Both the position numbers and the translations under genes were made by a program. 64,000 nt of DNA from positions 1-64,000 of the forward strand of contig NW_027526485.1 of the NCBI RefSeq assembly GCF_052857255.1, read 5' to 3'. The notes beneath the pieces were generated by a model that was not told the origin of the DNA, made no database searches, and saw only the letters and a list, made by a program, of their open reading frames with translations. The stretch's first letter is position 1, and every line of letters starts with the position of its first letter. Of this stretch, positions 43,029 to 54,645 are shown in pieces. This stretch comes from Amblyomma americanum. Lineage: Eukaryota; Arthropoda; Arachnida; Ixodida; Ixodidae.

Positions 43029-43265
43029 GGCCGCCGCTGTGGCTTAGTGGTTATGTAACTATGCTTCTGACCCCAAAAACGCGGATTCGATCCCGGCTAC
43101 GGCGGTCGCATTTCGATGAAGGCGAAGTACTAGAGGACCGTGCACTGTGATTATTTCAGTGTACGATAACGAATCTAAGGTGGTCGTAATTATCCGAAGC
43201 CCTCCACTACGACGCCCTCATATCCTGAGCTGCTTTGGGATGATAACCCTATAAAGCAAAAACCA
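43029..43265 (+). mobile_element. tRNA-derived SINE, second subfamily, plus strand
   Basis: The head GGCCGCCGCTGTGGCTTAGTGG, a B-box GGATTCGATCCC, and a body ending ATAACCCTATAAAGC instead of the usual GCGCCATTTCC tail. The middle still carries AGCCCTCCACTACG. The same alternative 3' end (CCCCATAAG) occurs at 45380 and 53830, defining a subfamily. Confidence 0.75.
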
Positions 43266-45178
43266 CCTTTGCGCAGATAACTACAATGACAGCGCGCTCT
43301 GCAGCGGTTGCGTTTTAAGAGAAGGGAAAGTTAATCACTTAAAAAGAGAGTGGTGTCTTCCTGTGATTATGTGCTCCTGGTGTCACCAATTTACGGGTAC
43401 ACCAGACCCTAAAAAGATTTTACCTCCCCATTAAAAAAGGATCGTGAAATCAAGCTCAGACAGAAACGCGGGACCACGAAAGGATTTTTCAGGTTCTTCG
43501 CGGGCAACGCGAGAAAATATATTTCAGGCAATCGCGTGCCGCCTAAACATTTCGTTCCTGGTTTACATCGCAAAGATTTAAATTTTCAAAACATATCATT
43601 TTCATTCTTGCAGGTGTTCACAAGGCGTAATCTGAAGAGATCATCGGGGATTTTCGCCATACGGACGGGTGGTGAAGTTAACCAGCAACCCTTAGGCCGA
43701 ATCAGCCACGCCCCCCCCCCCTCCTCCATAAGCCCTAATTGGAATTACCATGGACTTTCAGCAGGAACCTAACCCCCAAGTGAAAAACGGTGAGGAGGAT
43801 TTGGGGGGAAGTCGCTTTCGCCGCTTCCGGCCTCGAGAATGGGTCGCAGTGAACGAGTTCACTGAACCGCGCTTTCTACACATGGGACGCGGTTCAGAGA
43901 TTTTACAGATTTGTCATATTTCTACAAAACAGAGCGACAGCACACAAAGCTGTACTTGACAAATACAAGAGTACAAAGAGATATTGCAACACTGTACTCG
44001 TAAATCAGCAGCCAAGGAACAAAAAAAAAATTCTAACCGCCCTCTGCGACATTCTGGCGACTTGAATGTTCGCGGGAGGGTCCGACCCGAAGACTATCTT
44101 CTGTTCCCTAGATCATTCGTGGCTCGCAGACAGACTTGTCGCTGCGGAAGTCGTGCGGTAGAGCTTTCTTCTAGGTAGCACTCATACGTGTATACGGATT
44201 TTATGTGTGTATAGAGATTTTTCTTAGCGGTATAATTTTTAGCAGTGTCATAGGAACAGCACAGTAAATCAGGCTTGGAAACTCATGTTCTCATCACATA
44301 TGGGAAATTTGCGCAGCGTGTTTTTATCTTTTTGCTCGGGTAAAGAGCGGGTTTCTTTCCGCATTCAACCTTCTGAGTCGTGAATACTATTCTCTAATGT
44401 TTCACAAAACGTTACGTCTGAATTCTGAACTCTTGAATGCGCCTTTGTGAGGTGCCTTGAGCGCTTTAATTAAAATTCTCAAGAATTTTCATAACCTCAA
44501 GAGAATTTCCTACCATGGATAATATGCTTCTCTGGCTATATCGTAGTTTTTCGAAGTTTAGAGAACGGGTATGTATATGACCACCAAGTTGAGTAGTTGA
44601 GTCCGATCAGCCACACCATTCGCCCTGGCATCGTCGTTTCGTAGTACGTAGGTACACGAAGCAGAGGCCTGCATTTGTGGATAAAACGCAAACTTGAGAG
44701 CAGTTATTTCGTCAGATGGTGTTGTGTACATATTTCCAGGCAACTCTTCTGTTTACGCAGAAAATATCTCCTTTCCCTTAAGCTTGTACTTCACTCGCTC
44801 TTTGACACCTAACTGAAGTGGATGCATATTTCCAACCCAGATAAATCACGTGTATTCTTTGCGTACGGTTCTCTCTTTGTTTTTAGTTGCATTATTGGTG
44901 ATAATTTGGATAGTTCTTATAAACACTTGTACAGTGTATTTTTGGCTTTCATTCATATCGACAGTGTAAAGTTTTCCTTTTATGAATGGCTTGGCTGCAA
45001 TTTTTTTTATTTCTGAAATCGTGTATTACCGCATTTCACACGAATTTCTGACGCCTCTTAGTTTTGTGCGAAGTGCGTAGACATATTGATCTACTCAGAT
45101 GAAATACTGATTTCAAAAGTGGCGATCTGAATAATGTGGTGTTAATATAGAATGAATTCTAATGTTCTCTAGTAACTG
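43266..45178. other. Unassigned 1.9 kb
   Basis: No domain is recognised. A possible splice acceptor (TTTTCATTCTTGCAG at 43604-43618) precedes an open stretch to 43772 ending SISPNWNYHGLSAGT, but nothing else supports an exon. The rest is AT-rich. Confidence 0.3.
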
Positions 45179-45405
45179 CGCCACCGCGGTTGCACAGCAG
45201 ATGTGGAGCTCGGCTGCGGCTACGTTCAAATCGACGCTGGTCGCATTTCTATGGGGGCGGAATGATACAGGCCCTTGGTCTGCCTGATGTCAGTGCACGT
45301 TGATCAACCCCAGGTGACCGAAATTATCCGCAGCCCCTCACTACTGCATCCCTCATAACACGAGTCGCATCGGCATGTGAACCCCATAAGACAAAACAAA
45401 ACTGA
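45179..45405 (+). mobile_element. tRNA-derived SINE, second subfamily, decayed
   Basis: It has a CGCCACCGCGGTTGCAC head, a degraded B-box (CGTTCAAATCGACGC), GTCAGTGCACGTTGATCAACC in the body and a CCCCATAAGACAAAAC end. It lies about 500 bases upstream of the zinc-finger exon. Confidence 0.7.
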
Positions 45406-45888
45406 TGGGCTTCGAAACGATACAACCATTGTACGGTCTAAATTTAAAGGGTGGCCAGAGAAGAGAGTAACCGCGTTTTAATCGGCATACATGTAGCCTG
45501 GGGCTACACAGAGTGCGCAAACATCAGACGCTGCCACAGCTATATATTTGCGTTATGCACAATGGGACGAAAAAAGCTATCCCCTTCCGAGGGCTATCAG
45601 AGCTGCATTTGAAAGCCGGGCAGCCCAAATCGCATTACCGATTGTGCGCGTATCGCGGCTTAAAATGCATTGTCCTCGCTTGAAATTTTTTTGATAGTTT
45701 GAGTATTCGTCGATGTGGTGCATTTTCTCACTGTGTCTACATACTGTGTGTTGTTTAGCACCAGTTTGTTACAGTGCGTTGTGCCAAATGGTGTGGCATT
45801 TTTGAACCATTGCACGAAAATGTCTAATGTGGTGGTACTAAACATCAGATCTTCCCTAAAGTACACTTTTTACCAACGTTGATTTCAG

Positions 45889-46640
45889 ATGTTGCATCCA
45901 ATCCGGAATACCCTCCTGCGAGTTCTGTTCTACAATCGCCGTCTACCTCTCGGCCCGGATGTGTGATGCATGGAAATTGGAAGTACCAGGGCTCTTCGAT
46001 GGCTACGAATGAAGAAAACTCTGTTCAGTATCAGAACCCTGGCATAACAGGAGAGCCCTTACGATGCCCCCATTGCCCGTACACTTCTACGAAACACGCC
46101 GATGTTAAGAGACACATCAATACGCACGCCCCAGGAGAGAAATTTAAATGCCCCCTGTGCTTAAAGGCGTTCGCTACGTCCAGCAACCTTAAAAGGCATA
46201 TGTCCTCCCACACTGGGGAAAAACCATACAAGTGCGAAAACTGCCTTTTTGCAGCTGTTACAAATAGCCAGCTTGTTCGGCACAGGCGTATGCACACAGG
46301 CGATAAACCTTACAAGTGCGACAACTGCCCGTTTTCAGCGGCTACAAGTGGCGACCTAGTTCGGCACATGCGTAGGCACACAGGTGAAAGACCCTACAAG
46401 TGCGACAGGTGCCCTTATGCAGCAGCTAGAAGTGACCACCTTCTTTGGCACATGCGTGGGCATACAGGCGAAAAACCCCACAAATGTGAAGTGTGTTCGT
46501 ATTCGACGATTCAGAAAGGGCATTTAGACCGTCACATGCTTACGCATAAAAGCGCTGAAGGCTTTCATTGTAGTCTATGTTCTTTAGTGTTTTCAAGTAT
46601 CCAGAGCCTCAAACAGCACATCTCCGGCCACAGGCTGTGA
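45889..46640 (+). CDS. C2H2 zinc-finger protein, terminal exon with seven fingers
   Basis: Host gene, probably a nuclear DNA-binding regulator; target unknown. The frame is open from before 45879 to the stop at 46640 with no in-frame ATG at its start. A splice acceptor (GTTGATTTCAG at 45878-45888) suggests this is a 3' exon entering in phase 1; the first internal ATG is near 45966. Seven C2H2 units follow a 50-residue leader: [102 protein letters not shown] and [17 protein letters not shown]. Linkers such as TGEKP, TGDKP and TGERP are the classical C2H2 type. All Cys and His ligands are in place and there are no lesions, unlike the transposon genes around it. Upstream exons are not identified. 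Confidence 0.93.
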
Positions 46641-46943
46641 ATTGTTTAATAATACGCGCGTGTGATGATGAAACTGGGTAGAGGCACAACACTCCACGCA
46701 GAAATAATTATCCATTCATTGCAGACACGAGGGAAGTATTAGGTTATATGTGAAATATAAAGTTTACATCCACCGTTTTTGAACGACATTGTTACCACGA
46801 GGCGGTGTTAGCAAGAGCTTTGCAGGTTCGAGTCATTAACATCTAATTAATCTGAGCTATTTTAGCCTTAGACAGAGCGCATTAAGTGCACCGATTTTTC
46901 TGCAGAACAGCTGTTGGTGTGTATTGTGGATAATTTTGATACC

Positions 46944-46949
46944 AATAAA
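46944..46949 (+). terminator. Possible polyadenylation signal of the zinc-finger gene
   Basis: AATAAA at 46944, about 300 bases after the zinc-finger stop codon, followed by a GT-containing stretch. The position is plausible, and no nearer canonical signal was seen. Confidence 0.4.
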
Positions 46950-48367
46950 GTGGAGACTTCAAATACCCCCGTCGTTCAGCGCAAACTCTTTCAAAATTTG
47001 ACAGTGCAACTTATCGCAAAACATATTCCTCTTTATTTAGAACATTTATTCACTAAATTCAGTATATTTATGGCGTACCATATGCCCTGTGGTAAGGAAG
47101 TTTAAAAGCAACCCATAAAGCATTTAGCGCAGTTAATGTTCAACCAGATAAAGCGATTGGCAAGCCGCTACTGCAGTAGATGTGCTTCTTTCAGCCGCTG
47201 CCGCGTCCGGCTAGATTTTCGGTCATATGATAGGAAACATTATTTGCAAACTAGGTAAGCCGATTAACAGATGCTCACTCTACTCCTGCGCGCATAATGT
47301 TCTTGCCCAACCAGTCCTATTCATCGCATGCCTTCGTTGTGCAAGGGCCCCTGGCCTTCCCAGATGGCATATTGCGTGTACAAAATTTAGCTCGAATACT
47401 TATATTTTGAAAGTCATTGAATACCGCCATCTTTTTCGATAGTGCTGCGCGCGTTCATGCGTAGCGTTGACGAGTGCAGCAGGTGCTCTTAGTGACCTGA
47501 GGAGGCTCTAGTCTAAAGAAGAAATCCGGAGGAAAATTGCCCGACAAGTAGACGAGGAGTGAGCACGGACGCCTCGCAATCGTCAATTGATGTCAGATTT
47601 CTTTGTAATTAAAAAATTCTGCATCAATAGATATCGCAAATTGGGCTTTCAATATCATGGTACGTATATTCCGCGGGCTCGTAGCCAATGCCTTTGTTTG
47701 GAACTGAACTTATAAACACACGACATCGCGCCTGGCTGACTGCACAAGCGAAAGAGAAACAATCGTGTCCTGAGAAGAGCAACACCACAATGTTGCGAAG
47801 TACCAATTAAGGGCTGCATAACACAATGGAGACCAATGATTTCATTTAAACCGTCATTCGGGACACATTTTGACCGACTCCGACAAACCGATTGCCTCCT
47901 AAGGACAGTATCTTCGGCTTGTAAGGCAAGGGTTAAATGTCTAAGAACAATTCGGGAAAAGGTGTAAACGAGAAGAAAAATCAGCAGGTTCTTAGATTGA
48001 ATTTTCAAAACAGTAAACTGGCGCCTGGATGGCGCCCTCCCTTTTATCTCGCCTCATTTCCCCCTTCGATCCCCCCTTTCCTATTGGGGGAGGGAGGGGT
48101 GGGCTAACCCTGTCGAAAATGCTCAGATTCGCTATTATGCCCCTCTCCCTTCCTAACCCGATCTTTCCCAACATAAGCTCCCACTCCAGCTAGTCCCTTG
48201 CTTTCCCCCTCCCTTCATCTATTTCAGGCTGTTAATCTTGCTGTCAGCCGTCTTAGTCTCCGGGGAGGGATCAGGATTGATTTCAAAACGTAGCCTTGAA
48301 ATAAGATGTTTGTTGAGCAGGACGCAGATTCCTATTAATTTATATAAAAATGTAACTTTTTCCTTAG
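46950..48367. other. Unassigned sequence between the zinc-finger exon and the next exon-like blocks
   Basis: No domains are recognised. 48005-48110 is C- and G-rich low-complexity sequence. It could be intron or intergenic. Confidence 0.3.
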
Positions 48368-48491
48368 GAGCTGTCTGCAGTCGAAGACACCACCACCGAA
48401 CTTTTATGCGTCAAAACACAAGCTGTCAGTTGCCGACGCAAGGACTGCCGTGCCATCCAGGATAAACGCCTCCGAGGTTACCACCGATTAG
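48368..48491 (+). CDS. Candidate terminal exon a (soluble ending)
   Basis: A pyrimidine-rich acceptor (ACTTTTTCCTTAG at 48355-48367) leads into a frame in phase 2 that reads SCLQSKTPPPNFYASKHKLS, then VADARTAVPSRINASEVTTD and stops at 48489-48491. It resembles the block at 48734: LQ-TP-...-KLSV occurs in both at the same phase and relative position. I cannot name the protein. The block is short, so chance is a real alternative. Confidence 0.35.
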
Positions 48492-48733
48492 GTGGCACAT
48501 TTCTGAAAGTAGCTGCCATAATCCTTGATCGATTACGGTGTCTAATCTTTCGATTTGCACCGTTTATATGATCGAAGAAAACATGCGAGACTACAGCAGC
48601 GGCACACAAAGAAAAAATGCAATTCGTATCGACAGCGACATTCTAAGACTAATAGTTGAGCATGCTGGGCTTAAACGAATGCATTCCGTGAGCAGTTAAT
48701 CTACACTCTATGCAATTTTTGGTCTTTGTGCAG

Positions 48734-48932
48734 ACTTCAAACACCAAATGTAAAACTGTCAGTTTCAAGCGGACACAGTGAGGCACATATCACACTCTAT
48801 TTATTCCTCCTGGTCTTCCTCTGCACCGGCGTAATTCTTCAGCTTTCATTTAAGTTTGCTGCTCCTGCAATCGTGTTCCTTGGGAACAAAGTCGTCGACG
48901 GTGCACAAGAACTGAAACTGATAACCAAGTAA
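48734..48932 (+). CDS. Candidate terminal exon b (membrane-anchored ending)
   Basis: An acceptor (TTTTTGGTCTTTGTGCAG, ending 48733) opens a phase-2 frame starting LQTPNVKLSVSSGHSEAH. It runs into a strongly hydrophobic segment of about 20-28 residues (LYLFLLVFLCTGVILQL onward) consistent with a transmembrane helix, and ends VVDGAQELKLITK at 48932. Upstream exons are unknown. The L1-like element begins about 25 bases after the stop, so the native 3' UTR may have been displaced. If real, it is the C-terminus of a membrane protein. Confidence 0.4.
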
Positions 48933-48960
48933 TGTTGTTCACGAGCAAAAGCACGCCGCG

Positions 48961-50093
48961 GTGGCGCTCATTCCGCTTCCGGAAGCCGCAGCGTACGGTC
49001 GTGTGATGGGAAGCTCTGTGTGCGCTTTGTTATCGGTCATGCCTGGCCGAGGTTTCAGTGAGCGACGCCCACCAGTGGGCTATCGCTTAGTTTTACCTAC
49101 GCTGCTTACGGGAGACGCATTGAAGACTACGGTTTTCCTTCACTCCGATATTTCCGGGCGCCCTTATCGCATACAGGATTTTCGCGAGCCATTGGAAACT
49201 GCCGGTGCTCTACCCTTCGTGGCGGGCATTGGGCCCTTTCAAATGTCGCATGTGTGGATGTTGAAGCTGAAAACTGCGGAAGCGAAGGAACTACTGCTGA
49301 CAGAAGGAGCACAAGAAGTGAAAAAAAACGCTATTGTGCAGTCAATGAACCCAACAAACGCGAGTTGGCTTTCAGGGTGCACTGGGTGCCCTTCTATGTG
49401 TCGAATGAGTCTGTGTAGCAGGCTTTTGAAGACTTCGGAGATGTAACAGATGTCACTCGTGAGCAGTGGAACAGTCCGGGTTTGGAAGACGCCGAGTCGA
49501 CAACCCGGCTGGTGCGTATGGTTCTGAAGGAGGGGCTCTCTATCGATGATTTACCACACATGTTCAAGTTTTACGGAGGGCAAGTGTTAGTGCTGGTGCC
49601 TGGTCCGCCAATATGCCTACGGCGCAAGAGGACGGGACATATTCGACGCGTCTGCCGCAAGCCGAGGTGCAGCTTGTGTCGGTCCTTCGGACACGAAAGG
49701 GACGGATGCGTCCTCACGTATGCGCGTGTGGCTACGGGTACTGCTCCGCCGCATGACGACGGAAGCGAGCTGCTCATGGATCAGGAGGAACTTGAGAACG
49801 CCGGAGCCCCGCCCCCATCAGGACTCAGCGACGGCCCTGCTTTCGAGCAGCCGGAGCTGTCTGCTGGCAACGAGAAGTCACAAGGTGACCCCACTGCAGA
49901 AACGACTGGCAAGAAGGCGGATGCTGCTGCGCCGCCAGAAGAGCCAACGAAGGGCAGCACTACAGGCGACCACGACTCGGAGGAACCGATGGATACGACA
50001 GTCGCTTCCATTAAGCGATCTCGTGACTTCGAAAAGGCACCGGCTACGGACAGAGAACTTCGTCGGCTAGAAAGACATTGTATAGGGGAGTGA
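48961..50093 (+). pseudogene. L1/Tx1-like ORF1 (zinc-knuckle RNA-binding protein), frameshifted
   Basis: The first frame (48961-49446) reads YRLVLPTLLTGDALKTTVFL, VAGIGPFQMSHVWMLKLKTA and EAKELLLTEGAQEVKKN. A frameshift near 49350-49440 moves to FEDFGDVTDVTREQWNSPGL, then TRLVRMVLKEGLSIDDLPHM. Two CCHC knuckles follow: the first reads CLRRKRTGHIRRVC, with Arg where the second Cys is expected, and the second, CSLCRSFGHERDGC, is intact. The C-terminal part is acidic and ends at 50093. It would package the element's RNA. Confidence 0.78.
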
Positions 50094-50193
50094 GCCAAGA
50101 AAGGCAGGTTAGCCTTGTCACGGTCCTCGTCGTGACGAGAGACCCAAGCAGGGAACTTTGAAAGCACTGTTGTTTGTTTCCTGTGTGTACTCT

Positions 50194-53100
50194 ATGGCTT
50201 ACTTGAAGAAACCGCTAAAAGTAGGCACGCTGAACGTACGAGGACTTGCCTCGAAGCGTAAGCAAGTGCTGTTGAACCGACTGTTCGGCGAGTTAGATCT
50301 AGATATCGCGGCTATTCAAGAAACAAAAGTTGAGGACGACCAGCAAACAGATAACATGGTGCTTGGTTTTCGGTCGCGATTCAATGTTGCTGTAAGCCAT
50401 GTGGATGGTTTGTCGCCGGGATGCTGTCTTTTCCTGAGGAAAAACATAGGCATATTAGAGGAAAAAATAACTTGTCCAAGGGGGCGGTTTATCGTGTTAC
50501 TTCAGATACGAAACACTCGCGGTGACGGTTTTTTCCTGTATGCTCCTACGACACAAAAGGAACGCCGCGGATTTTTTAAACAGTTAGGGTCGTTCCTTGA
50601 ATGCAGTCGAATGCCCATATTATTGGGTGATTTCAATTGTGCGTTAGACCCTAGAGATCGTTCAAATGTAAAGGATGTATAAGACCGGAGTGCTGATTTG
50701 TTGAAGCGTGTCCTGAACGAATGCAGCTTAGAGGACGTAATGGGCCTGGCGAAAAGTCATAAACATGTGCATTTTACGCATTTTCAAGGACGTAGCCGTG
50801 CACGACTTGAAAGAATATAAGTCGCCGGAGTTTTCGCCTTCCTGTGAGCAGTATGAAGTGAAGCAAGTGTCCTTTAGTGACCACTGCCTTGTTACGGTAA
50901 CTTTGGGAGGAAGGAAGCAGCGTAAAACAAGAATGAACCGGGATATGTGGGAGATAAACTCAAGGCTTATAGAAGACGGCATATGTTTAAGAAAAGTTAA
51001 GGAAGGCATGGTTATGTTTAATAATAGTGAAACAGGATGTATTGAATCTTGGGAACGCTTTAAGCAGGAGGTGAAAATTCATGCCATTGAGCGTTCAAGC
51101 ATAATAAAGTATGAGGAAAAAAAGAAGAAAAGCAACTGCGAGAGCTTCTGGCGAATTTATGGCGAGAAGAGGAACAAACGCAGGGCATGTACATGCATGA
51201 CATAAAGGGCGTCAAAGTTAGTCTAGAAGCTTTAAATGCTCAGGAGTACAGAGGGGCAGCGATAAGAGCACGCACAGAAAAATGGCTTACTGGCGAAACG
51301 CCAACAAAACGCGCGCTCTCCAGTGAAAAGCGATACGCGCGCTCGAACCAGATCTCAGTTATCGAATACAAAGGGCAAATCCTGAGTGATCAAAGTGGAA
51401 TTTTGAGTGCATTCGTGGAGCATTACCGTGAGCTGTTTACAAGCAAAGCACCAAGTGCGGAAAGGTTTCGGGAAAACTTTTTGCCTCTTATGCCAGTATT
51501 AAGAAATGAGATCACTGAAGAATTACAGAACGAATTAAGTATTGACGAAATAGTGACAGCAATTGGTGAACTGAATGCCGGAAAGTCGCCGGGACCTGAC
51601 GGTTTGAGCGCGGCCTTTTATAATAGCTTTAAATATGACCTTGCCACTATGCTTTATAAGCTTTTCAAGGAGTGTTTTGAGGTCGGTAGGCTGCCACCTT
51701 CGTTTAGCAATGCTCATACGGTCTTAATTCCTAACGCAGATGACCCAGTCAAGCTAATAAAGGTTACAGGATATAGACCGATCACGTTAACAAACGTTGA
51801 TTATAGAATTCTGATGAAAGTGTTAGCTAAGCAATTGCAATACGTCATAAAGGATATTGTTGGACCTCACCAAACGTGTGGAATGAAAACAAGAAGCATA
51901 TTTAAAAATATTCATGTAGCACGCAGCGTGCTCGTGTGCTGCGATGCTCTAAATAAGAAAGTGGCTATGGTTCAAATTGACTTTGAAAAAGCGTTCGATC
52001 GCGTGTCTCATGAAATACTCTACTGTTTGTTGGAACATATTGGTATTGGTTCAGTTGTCCTCAAAGGGATAAAAATGGATTATGCATGTTGTTTGACACG
52101 TCTTATGATAAATAAACTGTTATGTGAAAGAATTGATGTAAGGGCATCTGTTCGACACGGATGCCCCACTGTCCCCTCTACTTTTTGCAATTTATTTGGA
52201 GCCTTTTTGTAGGATGATAACTGCGAGTGGGCACATGCGAGGTTTTAGGTTGGGAGCGTGTGAGGTGAGAATACTGGCATACGCTGATGACGTAGCGCTC
52301 TTTCGTGAAGACCGTAAAAGTGTTGTATAAGTGTTACAAATAACCAAAAGGTTTTGCAGGCAAACTGGCAGCGTTGTTAACTTAGACAAATGTCTCTGAG
52401 TCTGGCATGGGCAATGGGACTTACAACCAGAATTCTTCTGCGGAGTACGTTGGGCTACAACTTCCGGGGTCTATTTGGGAGTCCCGCTGAACAAATATGG
52501 GGAGAATACCAATTACAGGAATGAAAAAGCAGAAGAAATGCTGGACAGGACGAAAGGGTGAATGGGCCGCAATCTTTCCATTTTCGCGCATGCAACTGTA
52601 TGTCACACCTTTCTTGTTGCAAGGATCATGTATTTACTCCAATAATATATTGTGCACGAAACAATATCCAAAGGTTCCATCGGGGTTTGCTGTTTTCATT
52701 TGGGCGTCCGATTGGAAACGAATTCGCAGAGATAATCTCTTCCGGAGAGTAAAGGTTGGCGGACTGCCTCTTATGCATCTATATGTACGGCAGGTGGTTT
52801 TAAGGTTTTGTTTCTTGCGTGACGAAAATGACGCCTTCTTGCGAACATTCATACAAACCATGCTGACAGTGCACTTCCAGAATTCATTGTCTCTTCGTGC
52901 AATGCTCGGAGGTACACAGTGTCTCGCTTCCTGTGAGAGGTGGTCTGGTCGTTCAGGTTTTTGCAAGAGCGGTTCTCTCTAGAGTATTTAGCGAGTGTAA
53001 CGCCGAAGCGACTATAGAAGGTCTTATTGAGCAGTTGTTTCCAGCTCCACTGTACAGAACCTTATAATGTGAAGGCCCTGGAAAAGGCGTTCTCAGGCGA

Positions 53101-53490
53101 GTTAAGAAGATGACACTTGCACCTGGCGTTAAAACATTATTTTTCGAATTGCATACAGGAACCCTACCAGTAAAAACATGGTTAAAGGAAAAGGGCCTTT
53201 TTGTTCTTTGGGGCTCAAACTGTCTCTTGTGTAGAAAGCTAGAGACGGTAGAACACTTGTTCTTGGACTGTTGGGATGCGGTGTTCTTCTGGGACGTTTT
53301 GCAAAGAACCCTAAAAAAGACTTGTCATTGACACCGCGCGGAATTCGGTACCTGAACACTGAAAGTGATGTTGCGCAGTATGACCAGATTATGTTATGGG
53401 CCTTCACAGCATTTGCAGGAGTAAAATGGCTTTCAGATATTGTGACTTGGATGCACGATCGGTATGTGATTATTTTGTCGAACATATGTA
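50194..53490 (+). pseudogene. L1/Tx1-like ORF2: endonuclease and reverse transcriptase, broken
   Basis: Endonuclease: LKVGTLNVRGLASKRKQVLL, DIAAIQETKVED, FFLYAPTTQKERRGFF, ILLGDFNCALDPRDRSN and, after a stop at 50680 and a frame change, SFSDHCLVTVTLGG (SDH intact). RT (51187-52212): KSPGPDGLSAAFYNSFK, YRPITLTNVDYRILMKVLAK, VGPHQTCGMKTRSIFKNIHV, then VQIDFEKAFDRVSHEILY with motif A intact. LAYADDVALF follows at about 52276 in a different frame. The C-terminal tail CLLCRKLETVEHLFLDCWDA (about 53220) is a C-x2-C...H-x4-C zinc motif typical of Tx1-like elements. Around twenty stops or shifts after 52200. Confidence 0.85.
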
Positions 53491-53649
53491 TAAATTAAGA
53501 GAAGTCCTGAAGCAGTAGGACTATGCAGATGATGTATTGACTCTGATAGACCAACTTGTAATGAAAGTCGATTAGACACGGTTGTCTGCCAAGGGGCATG
53601 TCCACTATGATATTTTATTGATGTGTATATTCATGCATTAAGGAAAAAA

Positions 53650-53855
53650 GCCGTGGTGGCGCTCTGGTTATGGTGCCCGCCTGCCGACTCAAACACGCGG
53701 GTTCGATACCCGCCGTGGCGGTCGAATTTCGATGCAGGCAAAATTCTAGCTGCCCGTCTACAATGCGATGTCAATATACGGTAAAGAACCGCAGGTGACC
53801 CCCATAAACCCAGTCGCTTTGGCACGTTCAACCCCCATAAGCCAAACCAAACGAA
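53650..53855 (+). mobile_element. tRNA-derived SINE, second subfamily, plus strand
   Basis: The head GCCGTGGTGGCGCTCTGG and B-box GGTTCGATACCC are followed by GGTCGAATTTCGATGCAGGC and a CCCCCATAAGCCAAACC end. The anticodon-loop region differs from the main subfamily. It directly precedes the minisatellite. Confidence 0.75.
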
Positions 53856-53879
53856 AAAAACCTTCGTCTCCAAGTAGCA

Positions 53880-54440
53880 CAATGTGGACTCCGAATTGGG
53901 GCCCCTTGTCGGCCCCAAGTGATCAGCCCATATGGACCCCATGTGGGATTTGCAACCCGTGCCCAGGAGGAGCCCAAATGGGCAGCCCACTTGGGCTAAC
54001 CTAAAGAAGCCAGAAGAGAACCAAATTGGGCAGCCCATTTCGCTTGCCAGAAAAAAAAAACAGATCTGGCCCAACGTGGGCAGCCTATTTCAATGCACTG
54101 GTGGGGCCCTTGTTGGGCCCGATTGGGCAGCCCACTTTCAATGTGCTGTTGGAGCCCGTGTTGGGCCCGAGTGGACAGGCCATTTTCAAAGCCCTGGTGG
54201 GGCCCTTGTTGCGCCTGAGTGGGCAGCCTACTTTCAATGCCCTTGTGAGGCCCTTGTTGGGACCGAGTGGGCAGCCCTTATGCAGCCCAGTTCGGCCCAA
54301 AGTGGGCAACCCTCTTTAGTTGCCCAGATGTAGCCCAGTCTGGGCACAAGTGCGCTGCCCAATTTGGCCCAGACCAGCATTTATAAGGGCAACCAAACTG
54401 AGCTGCCCTGATGAAACCCAATTTGGGCAACTCATTTCAA
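53880..54440. repeat. GGGCCC-rich minisatellite with a 48-bp unit
   Basis: The clearest units are 54098-54145, 54146-54193, 54194-54241 and a decaying one from 54242. Each holds CTTGTTGGGCCCGA and TGGGCAGCCCACTTTCAATG. The flanks on both sides (53880-54097 and 54290-54440) hold looser copies of TGGGCAGCCCA. The unit length is a multiple of three, so several frames on both strands stay open; the resulting 'proteins' are repeat artefacts. The unit contains near-palindromes (TTGGGCCC, GGGCAGCCC). Confidence 0.9.
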
Positions 54441-54645
54441 CTCTACACAATACTGGCTGCACACACATTATTCATGCATAAACAGGTCAAATTATACAAA
54501 ATCCCATGTATTCAAAGCAACATCTTATGCAGATACACCAATATCTTAAGCTTCTCTGCATTAAATTGGCCAGAGTCAGACTCTGGTATGGCAGTGCAAA
54601 GCTGAAGTATGATATATCAAATTGAAAAGTAGTTTTCTTGCACGT

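Larger units (their letters stand above)
48958..53510 (+). mobile_element. L1/Tx1-like non-LTR retrotransposon, near full length, degenerate
   Basis: ORF1 with two zinc knuckles (48961-50093) is followed by ORF2 with endonuclease and RT (50194-53490), ending in the Cys/His tail typical of this lineage. There is no RNase H, which separates it from the I-group elements. The 5' edge abuts a CGCCGCGGTGGCGCTC stretch that resembles the SINE head. Many stops in the second half of ORF2. Confidence 0.82.

Noticed and set aside
43604..43772. Acceptor-like site followed by an open frame ending at 43772
   Set aside because: No matching donor, no recognisable protein and a poly-C run within the frame; not enough to call an exon.
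53932..54333. 133-codon plus-strand frame and overlapping frames in the minisatellite
   Set aside because: Repeat unit length is a multiple of three; several frames on both strands are open and none has other coding evidence.
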